A DNA stretch of 51,990 nucleotides from Polynucleobacter sp. 31A-FELB (GCF_018882405.1 NZ_JACVOO010000015.1:1-51990), one strand, 5' to 3'; positions 15,602 to 25,424 are shown, counted from the first letter of the stretch. The notes: a model not told the origin generated them from the letters alone. A program made the numbers and translations.

Positions 15602-17836
15602 ATGGCTTCAGAGAAATCAAAGATCATTTACACGCTGACAGACGAAGCGCCCTTATTGGCGACCTGTGCATTTTTACCAATCATTCGTACTTTTACAGCG
15701 CCAGCTGGAGTGCAGGTTGTAGAGAGCGACATTTCTGTTGCGGCACGTATCTTGTCAGAGTTCTCTGATTGCTTAACTGCTGAGCAGAAGGTTCCTGATA
15801 ATTTGGCTGAACTGGGCCGTATGACTTTATTGCCTGATACCAACATCATTAAGTTGCCTAATATCAGCGCTTCAGTTCCACAGTTACTCGCTGCTATTAA
15901 AGAGTTGCAATCTAAGGGCTACAAGATCCCTGATTTCCCAGAAGATCCTAAGGACGATGCTGAAAAATCAATCCGCACCCGTTACTCCAAGTGCTTGGGT
16001 AGTGCGGTAAACCCAGTATTGCGCGAAGGTAACTCAGATCGCCGTGCGCCTAACGCTGTTAAGCGTTATGCCCGTAAGAACCCACACTCTATGGGTGAGT
16101 GGAGTCAAGCTTCCCGTACGCACGTATCCCACATGCATGGTGGCGACTTCTACGCAGGTGAGAAGTCAATGACCATGACTAAGGCATGTGATGTGAAGAT
16201 GAATTTGGTAACAAAGAGTGGCAAGACAATTGTTCTTAAGCCAAAAGTCTCTTTGCTTGCCGGTGAAATTATTGACAGCATGTACATGAGCAAGAAAGCG
16301 CTCTGCGAGTTCTACGAAAAAGAAATCGAAGATGCTTACAAGACTGGCATGATGTTGTCCTTGCACGTGAAGGCAACCATGATGAAGGTGTCACACCCAA
16401 TCGTGTTCGGTCACGCTGTCAAGATTTTCTACAAAGATGCATTTGAAAAGCATGGCAAGCTGTTTGAAGAGTTGGGCGTTAATCCCAACAACGGTATGAG
16501 CAGCTTGTATGACAAGATCAAAACTTTGCCAGAATCTAAGCGCGAAGAAATCATCCAAGATTTACACGCCTGTCATGAGCACCGCCCAGCATTGGCGATG
16601 GTGGATTCTGCTAAAGGCATTACCAATCTCCATTCACCAAGCGATGTGATTGTGGATGCATCTATGCCAGCGATGATTCGTGTTGGCGGCAAGATGTGGG
16701 GTGCTGATGGCCGTTTGCATGACACTAAAGCGGTTATTCCAGAAAGTACCTTTGCCCGTATTTACCAAGAGATGATTAACTTCTGTAAGACTCACGGTAA
16801 CTTCGATCCAAAAACAATGGGTACGGTGCCAAACGTGGGCTTGATGGCTCAGCAGGCCGAAGAGTACGGCTCACATGACAAGACTTTTGAGATCCCCGAA
16901 GCTGGTGTAGCTCGCATTGTTGCGGATGACGGCACAGTATTGCTTGAGCAGAACGTCGAAGAGGGTGATATCTGGCGTATGTGCCAAGTTAAAGATGCAC
17001 CGATTCGTGACTGGGTCAAGTTGGCAGTAAACCGTGCACGTTTATCTGGTACTCCAGCAGTATTCTGGTTGGACGAGTACCGTCCACACGAAGCCGAGTT
17101 GATCAAGAAGGTTCAAACCTATTTGAAAGACCATGACTTAACTGGTGTAGATATTCAGATCATGTCTCAGACTCGTGCAATGCGCTTCACATTAGAGCGC
17201 ATCATCCGCGGTAAAGATACGATCTCTGTGACAGGTAATATTTTGCGCGACTACCTCACTGACTTGTTCCCAATTATGGAGCTCGGTACTAGCGCCAAGA
17301 TGTTGTCTATCGTGCCTTTGATGGCAGGTGGCGGCCTCTTTGAAACTGGTGCTGGTGGCTCTGCTCCTAAGCACGTTCAACAGTTGGTTGAAGAGAACCA
17401 TTTGCGTTGGGATTCTTTAGGTGAGTTCTTGGCCTTGGCCGTTTCATTGGAAGATATTGGCGATAAAACCAATAATCCAAAAGTGAAGATTTTGGCCCGC
17501 ACTCTAGACGAAGCAACTGGCACATTGTTGGATAACAACAAGTCACCATCACCACGTACAGGCGAGTTAGATAATCGCGGTAGCCAGTTCTACTTGGCGA
17601 TGTATTGGGCTCAAGCCTTAGCTGCCCAAACCGAAGACAAAGAGTTACAAGCTCACTTTGCTCCGATTGCAAAAGCGTTGACTGAGAATGAGCAAAAGAT
17701 TGTTGCTGAGTTCAAGGCAGTACAAGGCAAGCCAGCCGATATTGGTGGCTACTTTATGCCCGATCAAGCCAAGTTCAAAGCAGTAATGTGCCCAAGCGCT
17801 ACATTGAATGACATCTTGAAAAAAGCAGCAGCTTAA
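15602..17836 (+). CDS. icd: NADP-dependent isocitrate dehydrogenase, monomeric type
   Basis: A 744-residue protein, the usual length of the monomeric Idh class (about 740), starting [21 protein letters not shown]. Conserved stretches include the early [23 protein letters not shown], the middle [30 protein letters not shown] and PTRGELDNR-like [23 protein letters not shown] near the end. It oxidises isocitrate to 2-oxoglutarate plus CO2 in the TCA cycle using NADP+. A GAGGAAA ribosome site precedes the ATG. Monocistronic, followed by a strong terminator. Confidence 0.95.
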   Translation: MASEKSKIIYTLTDEAPLLATCAFLPIIRTFTAPAGVQVVESDISVAARILSEFSDCLTAEQKVPDNLAELGRMTLLPDTNIIKLPNISASVPQLLAAIKELQSKGYKIPDFPEDPKDDAEKSIRTRYSKCLGSAVNPVLREGNSDRRAPNAVKRYARKNPHSMGEWSQASRTHVSHMHGGDFYAGEKSMTMTKACDVKMNLVTKSGKTIVLKPKVSLLAGEIIDSMYMSKKALCEFYEKEIEDAYKTGMMLSLHVKATMMKVSHPIVFGHAVKIFYKDAFEKHGKLFEELGVNPNNGMSSLYDKIKTLPESKREEIIQDLHACHEHRPALAMVDSAKGITNLHSPSDVIVDASMPAMIRVGGKMWGADGRLHDTKAVIPESTFARIYQEMINFCKTHGNFDPKTMGTVPNVGLMAQQAEEYGSHDKTFEIPEAGVARIVADDGTVLLEQNVEEGDIWRMCQVKDAPIRDWVKLAVNRARLSGTPAVFWLDEYRPHEAELIKKVQTYLKDHDLTGVDIQIMSQTRAMRFTLERIIRGKDTISVTGNILRDYLTDLFPIMELGTSAKMLSIVPLMAGGGLFETGAGGSAPKHVQQLVEENHLRWDSLGEFLALAVSLEDIGDKTNNPKVKILARTLDEATGTLLDNNKSPSPRTGELDNRGSQFYLAMYWAQALAAQTEDKELQAHFAPIAKALTENEQKIVAEFKAVQGKPADIGGYFMPDQAKFKAVMCPSATLNDILKKAAA

Positions 17837-17852
17837 GCTGAGTTAGCTTCAC

Positions 17853-17884
17853 AAAAAAGGCAAACCACACGGTTTGCCTTTTTT
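17853..17884 (+). terminator. Terminator after icd
   Basis: AAAAAAGGCAAACC-acac-GGTTTGCCTTTTTT is a perfect 14-bp stem with a T tract. It can also serve the convergent gene ending at 17905. Confidence 0.92.
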
Positions 17885-17904
17885 CTTATGCGCAGCTGAA
17901 ATGC

Positions 17905-18552
17905 TTAGGCGTTCATATACCGTTCTTCTTGGTAGGTGCTAACCCACTGTGGTCTGTATACCAGGAGAATGGCCAGTAGCATTCCTGAGAGTGAGCCCTC
18001 CATAAAGGAGAGGACAAGCAAGCCTAAAAACCAGCCCAAAGGATCGCTGGTTCCAAATGAGGTCATTTGAAAATACTGCTGCAAGCCATAAATCAGTAAA
18101 CCGGTTGCAAAGGTGCTAACGAATGCAGCCAAATAACCATTGCCCAAAATAAGAATAAATAAATGCTTGGGTAGGAGTCGTTGAACTGCCTTCATAACGC
18201 CGCAAGCAATGAGTGCTGGTATGACGCTGACTAACAAGTAGTGTCTTGAGGTTTCTACCAAATCGCCGCTAATCCCAAATACTCCAACTAATGCGACGAT
18301 AAATAGTAGTGTGATGGCGCTCCAGAATCCAAATAGGGCAACTAGGAGTGAGGCTCCAAAAAAGTGAAAAGAGAGATCGATCAAGTTGTCGATATTGCTA
18401 TTGGGTAGATGGGCGCGAACATTCCAGGCAAGCGCCAATAGCAAGATGCAGGAGATAAAGATATTTCTGAGGCGCGGTTGCATTAAGACGCCATTGCGGC
18501 TCTTATAGACGCCCAATAAGAAAATGGCGGTTGCAGACAAAATCCAAGCCAT
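17905..18552 (-). CDS. CbiM-like energy-coupling-factor permease (orphan)
   Basis: A 215-residue polytopic membrane protein with about six helices. It resembles the proteobacterial branch of CbiM/NikM ECF S-components: GNGYLAAFVSTFATGLLIY, LVLSFMEGSLSGMLLAILLVYRPQWVSTYQEERYMNA. Classical CbiM begins with MHIxxG, where the N-terminal Met-His chelates Co or Ni; this protein starts MAWILSATAIF and lacks that site. No EcfA ATPase, CbiN or CbiQ gene is nearby. Either it is a solitary importer or it has another role. Family assignment is moderately sure, substrate not. Confidence 0.6.
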   Translation of the reverse strand: MAWILSATAIFLLGVYKSRNGVLMQPRLRNIFISCILLLALAWNVRAHLPNSNIDNLIDLSFHFFGASLLVALFGFWSAITLLFIVALVGVFGISGDLVETSRHYLLVSVIPALIACGVMKAVQRLLPKHLFILILGNGYLAAFVSTFATGLLIYGLQQYFQMTSFGTSDPLGWFLGLLVLSFMEGSLSGMLLAILLVYRPQWVSTYQEERYMNA

Positions 18553-18698
18553 ATTGGCCTCATAAAAGGGGTAAAAACCTGATTTAACTCGTTTCTATTG
18601 CTTGAGGGTATTGGATTTAACCCTATTCACTAAAGAGAGGTTCAGCAATAAATCCTTAGGCGTAGGAGAATGATTAAATCCACTTAAGAGATATTGAT

Positions 18699-19661
18699 AT
18701 GCACCCAAATGATCTAAAGCGACTTGCTCAAGAAATTACCCCCAAGGCAGTGTTTGAGGGACGTCGTGACTTGATTAAAAGTGCTGCTGCTGGCGCTTTT
18801 GGAATCGCACTTGCGCCTTGGTTTTCTCGTGAAGCTATGGCAGTCAATCCGCAGAAGTTGGCCGCTACTCCAAATCCTGCTTTTATGGCAAAAGATGAGC
18901 CCACCAGCTATAAGTACGTTACTACCTATAACAACTTCTATGAATTTGGGACTGATAAATCTGATCCCGCTGCTTATGCTCATACTCTCCAAACAAGGCC
19001 ATGGACAGTGAGTATTGAGGGTTTGGTAAAAAAGCCTGTCACTTTGGATATCGATGCTTTATTGAAGTTAGCTCCGATGGAGGAGCGTATCTACCGTATG
19101 CGTTGTGTTGAGGGTTGGTCGATGGTAATTCCTTGGGATGGCTACTCTTTATCAAAGCTCTTGAATTATGTTCAGCCACTCGGTTCAGCAAAATATGTGG
19201 AATTTATTTCCTTGGCAGATAAAAAACAGATGCCTGGACTTGGGGATAATATTATTGACTGGCCTTACCGTGAAGGCTTGCGTTTAGACGAGGCAATGAA
19301 CCCACTGACTTTGCTCACTTTTGGTCTGTATGGCGAAATGCTGCCAAAGCAAAATGGAGCTCCAGTGCGCATTGTGGTTCCTTGGAAGTATGGCTTTAAG
19401 AGCGCTAAGTCGATTGTGAAAATTCGTTTAACAGAAGAGATGCCTAAAACTAGCTGGGGGAGAATTGCTCCTCGAGAATACGGCTTCTACTCCAACGTAA
19501 ATCCTTCGGTGGATCATCCTCGTTGGAGTCAGGCTACTGAGCGCCGCATTGGAGACTCTAAAGGGGTTTTCGCTCCGAAGATCAAAACAGAAATGTTTAA
19601 TGGCTACGGTGACCAAGTAGCGAGCATGTATGCCGGAATGGATCTCAAGAAGCTCTATTGA
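18699..19661 (+). CDS. msrP: Protein-methionine-sulfoxide reductase catalytic subunit MsrP
   Basis: A 320-residue periplasmic molybdoenzyme. The Tat signal is [15 protein letters not shown] (twin Arg at 22-23), with cleavage after about residue 48. The molybdenum-ligating cysteine is C136 in [13 protein letters not shown], and the [14 protein letters not shown] segment (~227-240) is diagnostic for YedY/MsrP. It reduces methionine sulfoxide in envelope proteins damaged by oxidants. The haem partner MsrQ follows 21 bp later. A lipocalin and an MBL hydrolase follow in the same direction. Confidence 0.93.
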   Translation: MHPNDLKRLAQEITPKAVFEGRRDLIKSAAAGAFGIALAPWFSREAMAVNPQKLAATPNPAFMAKDEPTSYKYVTTYNNFYEFGTDKSDPAAYAHTLQTRPWTVSIEGLVKKPVTLDIDALLKLAPMEERIYRMRCVEGWSMVIPWDGYSLSKLLNYVQPLGSAKYVEFISLADKKQMPGLGDNIIDWPYREGLRLDEAMNPLTLLTFGLYGEMLPKQNGAPVRIVVPWKYGFKSAKSIVKIRLTEEMPKTSWGRIAPREYGFYSNVNPSVDHPRWSQATERRIGDSKGVFAPKIKTEMFNGYGDQVASMYAGMDLKKLY

Positions 19662-19682
19662 TGGTAATGAAATAAAGCGTTT

Positions 19683-20270
19683 ATGAAAGTAATGATTTTT
19701 CTATTGGCGCTACTGCCCTTAGATCGTTTGATCTTCTTGGGTTTTACCGATGACTTGGGTGCTAACCCCATCGAGCTCATCACGCGCTCAACGGGAACAT
19801 GGGCGCTAGTCTTTCTATGCTTGACTTTGGCGATGACGCCATTACGTTTACTGACAAATTCCGTGACATGGATTCGGTATCGCAGAATGTTGGGCTTGTT
19901 TAGTTTTTTCTACGCCTGTCTGCATTTTGGTATTTGGCTATGGTTGGATCAAGGCTTTGATCTGGCAGAAATGCTAAGAGATGTGCTCAAGCGACCATTT
20001 ATCACCATGGGCTTTATCAGTCTTGTTTTGCTGATTCCGCTAGCCTTGACCTCTACCCATTGGGCTCAAAGAAAACTGGGGCGTCGTTGGGCGAAACTAC
20101 ATCGACTAATCTATGTCATAGCTTGCACCGTGATTCTGCACTATTGGTGGCACAAGGCGGGCAAGAACGATCTTGATACTGTGACAATCTATGCAATTGT
20201 TTTGCTATTGCTGTTATGTTGTAGGATTCCTTATATCCGCAAGCTCTTGGGCAAGCAATTCATCACTTAA
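19683..20270 (+). CDS. msrQ: MsrQ haem-binding membrane subunit
   Basis: A 195-residue inner-membrane protein with about six helices, of the YedZ/MsrQ family in the ferric-reductase-like superfamily. Typical features: NPIELITRSTGTWAL near the start, RYRRMLGLFSFFYACLHFGIWLWLD (His in helix) and WAKLHRLIYVIACTVILHYWWH with several haem-ligand His. It passes quinol or flavin electrons to MsrP. Length and position directly after msrP are as expected. Confidence 0.92.
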   Translation: MKVMIFLLALLPLDRLIFLGFTDDLGANPIELITRSTGTWALVFLCLTLAMTPLRLLTNSVTWIRYRRMLGLFSFFYACLHFGIWLWLDQGFDLAEMLRDVLKRPFITMGFISLVLLIPLALTSTHWAQRKLGRRWAKLHRLIYVIACTVILHYWWHKAGKNDLDTVTIYAIVLLLLLCCRIPYIRKLLGKQFIT

Positions 20271-20283
20271 TATCACCTCATCT

Positions 20284-20859
20284 ATGGCTCTGTTTTCACA
20301 TTCTCGCGCTTCACTATTTTCGATATTGGGCGCGCTGCTGATTGGTCTAGGATCATCTCAGGCCACAGCTCAACAAAGTGACCAAGCGGTGCAGACTATA
20401 GCCTCTCTAGATGTCCCCCGCTATTTGGGAACCTGGTACGAGATAGCCAAGTTTCCGAACTGGTTTCAGAAAAAATGCGTTTCGAATACCAAGGCTGTAT
20501 ATACCGCTAAACCAGATGGCAATCTTCGAGTGCTTAATAGCTGCAAAACTGCTGGCGGAGAGACTTCAGAGGCAGAGGGCTTGGCTCGTCAAATAGGTGC
20601 CAAGGATTCCCCAAAATTGGAAGTACGCTTTGCTCCAGAGTGGCTTTCATTTTTGCCGCTGGTATGGGGGGATTACTGGGTGATCGATTTAGATTCGCAA
20701 TATCAGGTGGCGGCTGTAAGTGATCCGAGAAGAGAGTACCTTTGGGTTTTGTCGAGAACGCCGCAGCTCGATCCTAAAGTCTATGCTGATTTATTGCAGC
20801 GCTTGAAGCAGCAGCAATTCGACATTCAAAAGCTTGAGCTCACCTCTCAGAAAAATTAA
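20284..20859 (+). CDS. Lipocalin family protein (Blc-like)
   Basis: A 191-residue protein with a signal peptide (cleavage near residue 30, after ATAQ). The lipocalin signature GTWYEIAKFPNWFQ is at 49-62 and YLWVLSRTP lies late in the protein; Cys pairs resemble those of Blc. There is no lipobox Cys at the cleavage site, so it appears soluble rather than a lipoprotein. I chose the ATG at 20284, 13 bp after msrQ; an upstream frame overlapping msrQ is not signal-peptide-like. Bacterial lipocalins bind lysophospholipids or fatty acids under envelope stress. Its place in the msrPQ transcript suggests a role with oxidised envelope components. Confidence 0.85.
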   Translation: MALFSHSRASLFSILGALLIGLGSSQATAQQSDQAVQTIASLDVPRYLGTWYEIAKFPNWFQKKCVSNTKAVYTAKPDGNLRVLNSCKTAGGETSEAEGLARQIGAKDSPKLEVRFAPEWLSFLPLVWGDYWVIDLDSQYQVAAVSDPRREYLWVLSRTPQLDPKVYADLLQRLKQQQFDIQKLELTSQKN

Positions 20860-20860
20860 C

Positions 20861-21799
20861 GTGCCTGAAAAGCGAATCGGCAACTACTTGCTACCTCCCG
20901 GAATCGATATTTTCGAACGTGGGTGGTTATCAGCAAATAATATTTTTCTTTTCGGTAATGATGATGTTTCTTTGGTTGATACGGGCTACTGTGCCCATCA
21001 ACAAATGACGGTTGATTTAGTCTTCAACGCTCTTAAGCAGCATGGTTTAAAAACGCTCAATAAAGTAGTTAATACCCATTTGCACTCAGATCATTGTGGT
21101 GGCAATGCGGCTCTATCAGAGCAATTTGATTGCGAGATCTGGATACCAAAAGCCGAGGCAGTTGCTGTGCAAAACTGGGATGAGAGCCTTCTTAGTTTTC
21201 AACAATTGGGACAGGAGTGCCCTCGCTTTACCCATCATGCCCTCCTGGTGCCTGGCGAAGAAATTATCTTAGGCCCGTATCGCTGGCAAATTCTTGCAGC
21301 TCCTGGTCATGACAATCACTCCATCATGCTGTACCAAGAGCAGCATCAAATCCTGATCTCCGCTGATGCGTTGTGGGAGGAGGGCTTTGGAGTCATCTTT
21401 CCTGAGCTCTGGGGTGAGGGTGGCTTTGAAGAGGTGGCACAGACGCTAGAGCTGATTGAAGGGCTCCCAGTTGCCTTGGTTATTCCGGGGCATGGCAAAC
21501 CTTTTACTGACGTTAAAAAGTCTATTGAGACTGCTAAATCCCGCCTAGATTACCTCTCAAGCGATGCTGATCGAAATGCCCGTCATGGGGCTAAGGTGCT
21601 CCTAAAATACAAATTATTGGAATGGCGCAATCAGGAGTTGGCAAAGGTGAATCAGTGGATTTCAGGTACGCCAGCAATGGAAGGTATCCGTCAGCAAATG
21701 AATCTCGGGGTCGAAGAGTTTCAAGCTTGGTTAGTGCAGGCTTTAGTGAAATCAAAAGCGGCAACTATCGAGAAAGATCATCTCATTAATCTTGATTAA
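20861..21799 (+). CDS. MBL-fold metallo-hydrolase
   Basis: A 312-residue cytoplasmic protein with the metal motif THLHSDH (H73, H75, D77, H78 counted from the GTG at 20861). Further ligands follow in APGHDNHS and VIPGHGKPF. I prefer the GTG at 20861, one base after the lipocalin stop; an in-frame TTG at 20834 would overlap the lipocalin. The VDTGYCAH and SADALWEEGFGVIFPELWG segments occur in a proteobacterial branch of glyoxalase II-like hydrolases of unknown substrate. Last gene of the msrPQ unit. Confidence 0.82.
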   Translation: MPEKRIGNYLLPPGIDIFERGWLSANNIFLFGNDDVSLVDTGYCAHQQMTVDLVFNALKQHGLKTLNKVVNTHLHSDHCGGNAALSEQFDCEIWIPKAEAVAVQNWDESLLSFQQLGQECPRFTHHALLVPGEEIILGPYRWQILAAPGHDNHSIMLYQEQHQILISADALWEEGFGVIFPELWGEGGFEEVAQTLELIEGLPVALVIPGHGKPFTDVKKSIETAKSRLDYLSSDADRNARHGAKVLLKYKLLEWRNQELAKVNQWISGTPAMEGIRQQMNLGVEEFQAWLVQALVKSKAATIEKDHLINLD

Positions 21800-21808
21800 T
21801 TTTTTTAA

Positions 21809-22642
21809 TCAGAAATTAAACGATAGCTTTCCGTAAAAAGACCAGTCATAAACAGGATAGCTCTGCACTACCTGTTTGCTAGCCCCCACCGCAAATAAGA
21901 AGTGTTTATTGAGTCGATGAGTCACCATAGCATCAAGCGGCACAAACCAGCCACCACCTCCACCAGTGTTCCACGCAATCCCATTTTCATCCCAAAAACG
22001 AATTTGAGTATCAGGAAGGATGTTAAATCCTAGCGTTGGGAAAATATTCAGATTGCGAACCAAAGGTGGTTGGTTGGAATTATTGGCAAATGAATTGCCT
22101 TTGGTGTTAAACCCGTACATATATCGCAAGAGTGGCGAAAAATCTGAGAGCCGGGAGTCAGATCCTTTTTTGGGAACATATACCGTGCCTATCTGAGGCC
22201 CAGCTGCCCATTGCCCATAATTACCAAACGGAAAGACTATGCGACCGCCCAAAGTCCCTTCCCAATTTTTTAGAATACTAGGATGGTTTCCCCAGACGGT
22301 AAGCATTGTGTTGCCCGCACTATAGGTTCCAGATGATTGCTCTGGAAGTTGAGGTCCATAAGTAGATACATAGGAGGTATCTAAGCGCAAGGTGCCCCGC
22401 CATTGATCAAGTTGAAGGGGTTGGTAGTAGCGCAACTTCAGGGTGTCGCTTTGGGTTTGCTCTCCGAAGGTGTCGTGATAACTCCAAAATTCGAGAACCC
22501 GTTGACTGGAGTACTGATCGGATGCTTTCTCAAGGTCTAAAAAACCTCCCGAGAACTTACTTTCATCAGCCATCGCTTTTCCCATCAACCCCATCAGGGC
22601 CAATGAAATCAGTAGGTGAGTCATAATCCGCAACAATGCCAT
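21809..22642 (-). CDS. Putative outer-membrane beta-barrel protein
   Basis: A 277-residue protein with a signal peptide ending near GKAMA (residue ~25) and repeated amphipathic strands. It closes with the aromatic barrel signature FYGKLSFNF. An internal ATG (22624) could be the true start and would give a shorter, tidier signal peptide. The GGGGGWFVP stretch (~235-243) and WDENGIAW are distinctive. I do not recognise a family; it resembles neutral-zone outer-membrane channel or transporter-like proteins. Convergent with the MBL gene and divergent from the SDR gene. Confidence 0.6.
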   Translation of the reverse strand: MALLRIMTHLLISLALMGLMGKAMADESKFSGGFLDLEKASDQYSSQRVLEFWSYHDTFGEQTQSDTLKLRYYQPLQLDQWRGTLRLDTSYVSTYGPQLPEQSSGTYSAGNTMLTVWGNHPSILKNWEGTLGGRIVFPFGNYGQWAAGPQIGTVYVPKKGSDSRLSDFSPLLRYMYGFNTKGNSFANNSNQPPLVRNLNIFPTLGFNILPDTQIRFWDENGIAWNTGGGGGWFVPLDAMVTHRLNKHFLFAVGASKQVVQSYPVYDWSFYGKLSFNF

Positions 22643-22695
22643 ATAGGCAGTAATATAAATGACTCAGTCAATTACAGAAGATAAGCAGAGAGAAT

Positions 22696-23466
22696 ATGGA
22701 ACATACAGTATTAGTAACCGGTGCTACAGCTGGCTTTGGAGAGGCAACCGCCAGACGTTTTCTGGCGAATGGTCATAAAGTGATTGCTGTAGGCAGAAGG
22801 GTGGAGCGCTTAGAGGCATTAAAAGCATCTCTTCCGGCAGAGCAGCAGAAAAAATTACTTACCTTGGTCGTGGATGTATGTGACAGCGCAAAGGTTGATG
22901 TTCTTGCGGCAACATTGCCAGCAGACTTTGCCAAGGTAACAGTGCTGGTCAATAACGCTGGACTAGCTTTAGGCTTAGAGCCAGCACACCAAGCATTTCT
23001 CTCGGACTGGGATCAGATGATTGATACCAACATCAAAGGTCTAGTGCATATGACGCGCGCTTTCTTGCCTGGAATGGTAGAGCGTAAGTGTGGGCACGTA
23101 ATCAACCTAGGTTCTGTAGCAGCAAATTATCCCTACCCAGGTGGCAATGTTTACGGTGGCACTAAAGCCTTTGTGCAGCAATTTAGTTTGAACCTCAGAG
23201 CTGATTTAATTGGTACACCAGTGCGCGTTACCTGCGTTGAGCCTGGCATGTGTTCGGGTACAGAATTTTCTAATGTACGCTTTAAGGGTGATGATGACAA
23301 GGCGGGTCAGGTCTATAGCGGCGTTAAGGCATTGAGCGCGGATGATGTTGCTGAGGCTATTTACTGGTCTGCCAACTTGCCAAGCCATATGAATATTAAT
23401 TTGGTCGAGCTGATGCCGGTGCAGCAAGCTTTTAACGGCTTTAATGTTCACCGTGGTGAGTTTTAA
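22696..23466 (+). CDS. SDR-family NADP-dependent oxidoreductase (YdfG-like)
   Basis: A 256-residue classical short-chain dehydrogenase. Cofactor motif TGATAGFG is at 8-15, NNAG at 86-89 and the catalytic triad is S140, Y153, K157 (YGGTK). GRR at 33-35 after the second strand indicates NADP preference. The closest known family member by look is YdfG (3-hydroxy acid / serine dehydrogenase), including the CVEPGMCSGTEFSNVRFKGD segment and the VELMPVQQAFNGFNVHR ending. Confidence 0.88.
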   Translation: MEHTVLVTGATAGFGEATARRFLANGHKVIAVGRRVERLEALKASLPAEQQKKLLTLVVDVCDSAKVDVLAATLPADFAKVTVLVNNAGLALGLEPAHQAFLSDWDQMIDTNIKGLVHMTRAFLPGMVERKCGHVINLGSVAANYPYPGGNVYGGTKAFVQQFSLNLRADLIGTPVRVTCVEPGMCSGTEFSNVRFKGDDDKAGQVYSGVKALSADDVAEAIYWSANLPSHMNINLVELMPVQQAFNGFNVHRGEF

Positions 23467-23472
23467 GGATAT

Positions 23473-24012
23473 CTAGACTGTAGGTTTCCATTTGTAAAAC
23501 TTGGGATAGACGCGCATCACTACTGGTCCGTCAAAGTCCCAAGATTTACAGGTTCCCAGATAGAGCGGCGGCTTGTTGTCATCTGGGTCAAATAGCGCCC
23601 CAGGAATAGACTGGAAAGCTGCTGTGGCAATATTGCTCAGCAGCTCTCGCAAGTGCGTACACCCTTTAATCCCGCCAAGATGTTCATTGATCGTTTTGCG
23701 CCAACCTTTGCCAAGGCGTGCGCCAATTAGCGCATCCATTGGAGGTATGACTTGGGGGCATTCTGGGTGAGGATGACTGTCCATTGCCACCTCAATTGCT
23801 TGAATGATTAATTCGGTATTGACGGTAATACGAACCCACATATCGTGAAAAGCTTGGCCAGGCTCCCAGGTTTTTCCACCAGTAGTGAATGGATGAAATT
23901 TGAAATCCCGTAAATGGGCTTCAATGTCCCACAGACCATCTTCTCGGGCATAGCCCTGAAAGGTAATTTCACGGGTATGTAAGGGGTTTCTGGGGGCTGG
24001 GGTTGATAGCAT
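23473..24012 (-). CDS. DUF2889 domain-containing protein
   Basis: A 179-residue soluble protein that starts MLSTPAPRNPLHTREITFQGYAREDGLWDIEAHL and continues GKTWEPGQAFHDMWVRITVN...CPQVIPPMDALIGARLGKGW, matching the DUF2889 family. Conserved Cys (C88, C117) and His residues hint at metal or cofactor binding, but the function is unknown. It sits convergent to the SDR gene with 6 bp between stops and has no operon partner. Confidence 0.8.
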   Translation of the reverse strand: MLSTPAPRNPLHTREITFQGYAREDGLWDIEAHLRDFKFHPFTTGGKTWEPGQAFHDMWVRITVNTELIIQAIEVAMDSHPHPECPQVIPPMDALIGARLGKGWRKTINEHLGGIKGCTHLRELLSNIATAAFQSIPGALFDPDDNKPPLYLGTCKSWDFDGPVVMRVYPKFYKWKPTV

Positions 24013-24113
24013 GGCGACAGTAAGTAAGAAGCAAAAAGAGGGTATACATCAATCATAACGGCTTCATTTCACGATCGCTTAGTTAGTCTGCTTTGTAGTA
24101 TTCTCGGCAACAT

Positions 24114-24848
24114 ATGGCCAAACCAATTTCTCTCGAAAAAATATTATTTAGCCAAGGATTTGGCACAAGGCGCTTTTGCAGCGATTTAGTCTATGCCGAC
24201 CTAGTCAGGATCAATGGTGTTTTGGCAGAAGATCCCGAGGAGCGCATCGCGACAGAGGGTTTGATACTTAATGTGGAAGGCAAGGACTGGGAGTTTCATG
24301 AAAAAGCCTATATCGCCTTTAACAAGCCTCCAAACTATGAGTGCTCTCACAAAACTACGCATCATCCAAGCGTTTATAGCTTATTGCCTAAGCCCTTTGT
24401 AGAGCGAGGCTTGCAATGTGTTGGCCGCTTAGATTTTGATACTACCGGCTTAATTCTGATTTCAGATGATGGCCAGTTTATTCATAAGATGACTACGCCA
24501 AAAAAGAATATTGGCAAGGTGTATGAGATCACCACTCCCGAGCCCATTACCCAAAAACAGATCGATCACTTACTCAATGGTGTTGTGCTGGATGACGATC
24601 CGAAGCCTTGTTTTGCTACAGCATGCAAACAGCTCGGCGAAAATTTACTGGCAATGACTATCGTTGAGGGTCGCTACCATCAAGTGAAGCGAATGATGGC
24701 GGCAGTAGGCAATCATGTTGCCAAACTACACCGTACTGAAATCGGTCAATACCTGATGCCTGCAGATTTGGCTGAAGGTGAGTGGCGTTGGCTATATCCA
24801 GAAGATTTACAAAAGTTGTCTAAAAGCGTGGATGCCCCCAGTGCCTAA
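24114..24848 (+). CDS. rsuA: 16S rRNA pseudouridine(516) synthase RsuA
   Basis: A 244-residue protein with an N-terminal S4-type RNA-binding segment (EKILFSQGFGTRRFCSDLVYADLVRINGVLA) and a pseudouridine synthase domain. The catalytic Asp is D107 in GRLDFDTTGL, followed by EGRYHQVKRMMAAVGNHVAKLHR near the C-terminus. This is the small RsuA/RluB/RluE type, most like RsuA, which modifies U516 of 16S rRNA. The stop overlaps the start of the next gene by 17 bases. Confidence 0.82.
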   Translation: MAKPISLEKILFSQGFGTRRFCSDLVYADLVRINGVLAEDPEERIATEGLILNVEGKDWEFHEKAYIAFNKPPNYECSHKTTHHPSVYSLLPKPFVERGLQCVGRLDFDTTGLILISDDGQFIHKMTTPKKNIGKVYEITTPEPITQKQIDHLLNGVVLDDDPKPCFATACKQLGENLLAMTIVEGRYHQVKRMMAAVGNHVAKLHRTEIGQYLMPADLAEGEWRWLYPEDLQKLSKSVDAPSA

Positions 24849-25143
24849 GCCAAAGCTAGTGCCAAGCGATTTTGATTATGAAAAAATACTGCCCGAGTGG
24901 CGGGTGAATCAGAATGCTCAGGAGTTAACTCGAGCATTTGAATTTAAAGACTTTAAAGATGCCTTTGAGTTTATGACGCTCTGTGCAGACTTTGCTGAAG
25001 AGCTGGATCATCATCCAGATTGGTCTAATTCTTGGAATAGGGTGTCAGTACGCTTGAGCACCCATTCGATGAAAGCCTTAACTGAGCTGGATGTCACCAT
25101 GGCAAGCGCCATGGATCAATTTGCCCGCCAAGTCTTGACCTAG
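24832..25143 (+). CDS. 4a-hydroxytetrahydrobiopterin dehydratase (PCD/DCoH)
   Basis: A 103-residue protein from the ATG at 24832, which lies inside the 3' end of rsuA in another frame. Typical motifs: WRVNQNAQELTRAFEFKDFKDAFEFMTLCADFAEELDHHPDWSN, with the catalytic HHPDW at ~59-63, and RLSTHSMKALTELD. It recycles the pterin cofactor by dehydration, and in bacteria supports phenylalanine hydroxylase or molybdopterin-related steps. No phhA is in the window. Confidence 0.88.
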   Translation: MPPVPKPKLVPSDFDYEKILPEWRVNQNAQELTRAFEFKDFKDAFEFMTLCADFAEELDHHPDWSNSWNRVSVRLSTHSMKALTELDVTMASAMDQFARQVLT

Positions 25144-25147
25144 CTAT

Positions 25148-25366
25148 TTACTGAACTTCCTCGTCATCTTCATCTTCGGAGGTAATACTCATGAGGATGG
25201 TTGCTAGCAGACCGTAAACAACTTCTGTTGCGATCATGCCATCTTCATCAAGCTCGTCAATCAGATCATTCAGGCAATCTTCTGTCGGCTCATTTAAGAG
25301 TGTCATGGCGCATTCGCACCCATAGTCAAAGTCTTCGTCGTTTTGGGTTTGAGTGTCGTTTGCCAT
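25148..25366 (-). CDS. Small acidic hypothetical protein, 72 aa
   Basis: A strongly acidic protein (about 24 Asp/Glu) with a Cys pair (CEC at 17-19) and a third Cys at 31. A moderately hydrophobic helix (EVVYGLLATILMSI) is followed by an acidic tail DEDDEEVQ. A good ribosome site (AAGGATC) lies upstream of the ATG. No family recognised; probably soluble. Convergent with the PCD gene (4 bp between stops). Confidence 0.6.
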   Translation of the reverse strand: MANDTQTQNDEDFDYGCECAMTLLNEPTEDCLNDLIDELDEDGMIATEVVYGLLATILMSITSEDEDDEEVQ

Positions 25367-25424
25367 ATGGATCCTTTAAGTGATGATGCAGAATAGCAAA
25401 TAAAGCCTCACTAGCCCAGATCTA

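Noticed and set aside
21794..21810. GATTAA...TTAATC as terminator between the MBL and outer-membrane protein genes
   Set aside because: The stem is 6 bp and almost pure A-T; stability would be very low.
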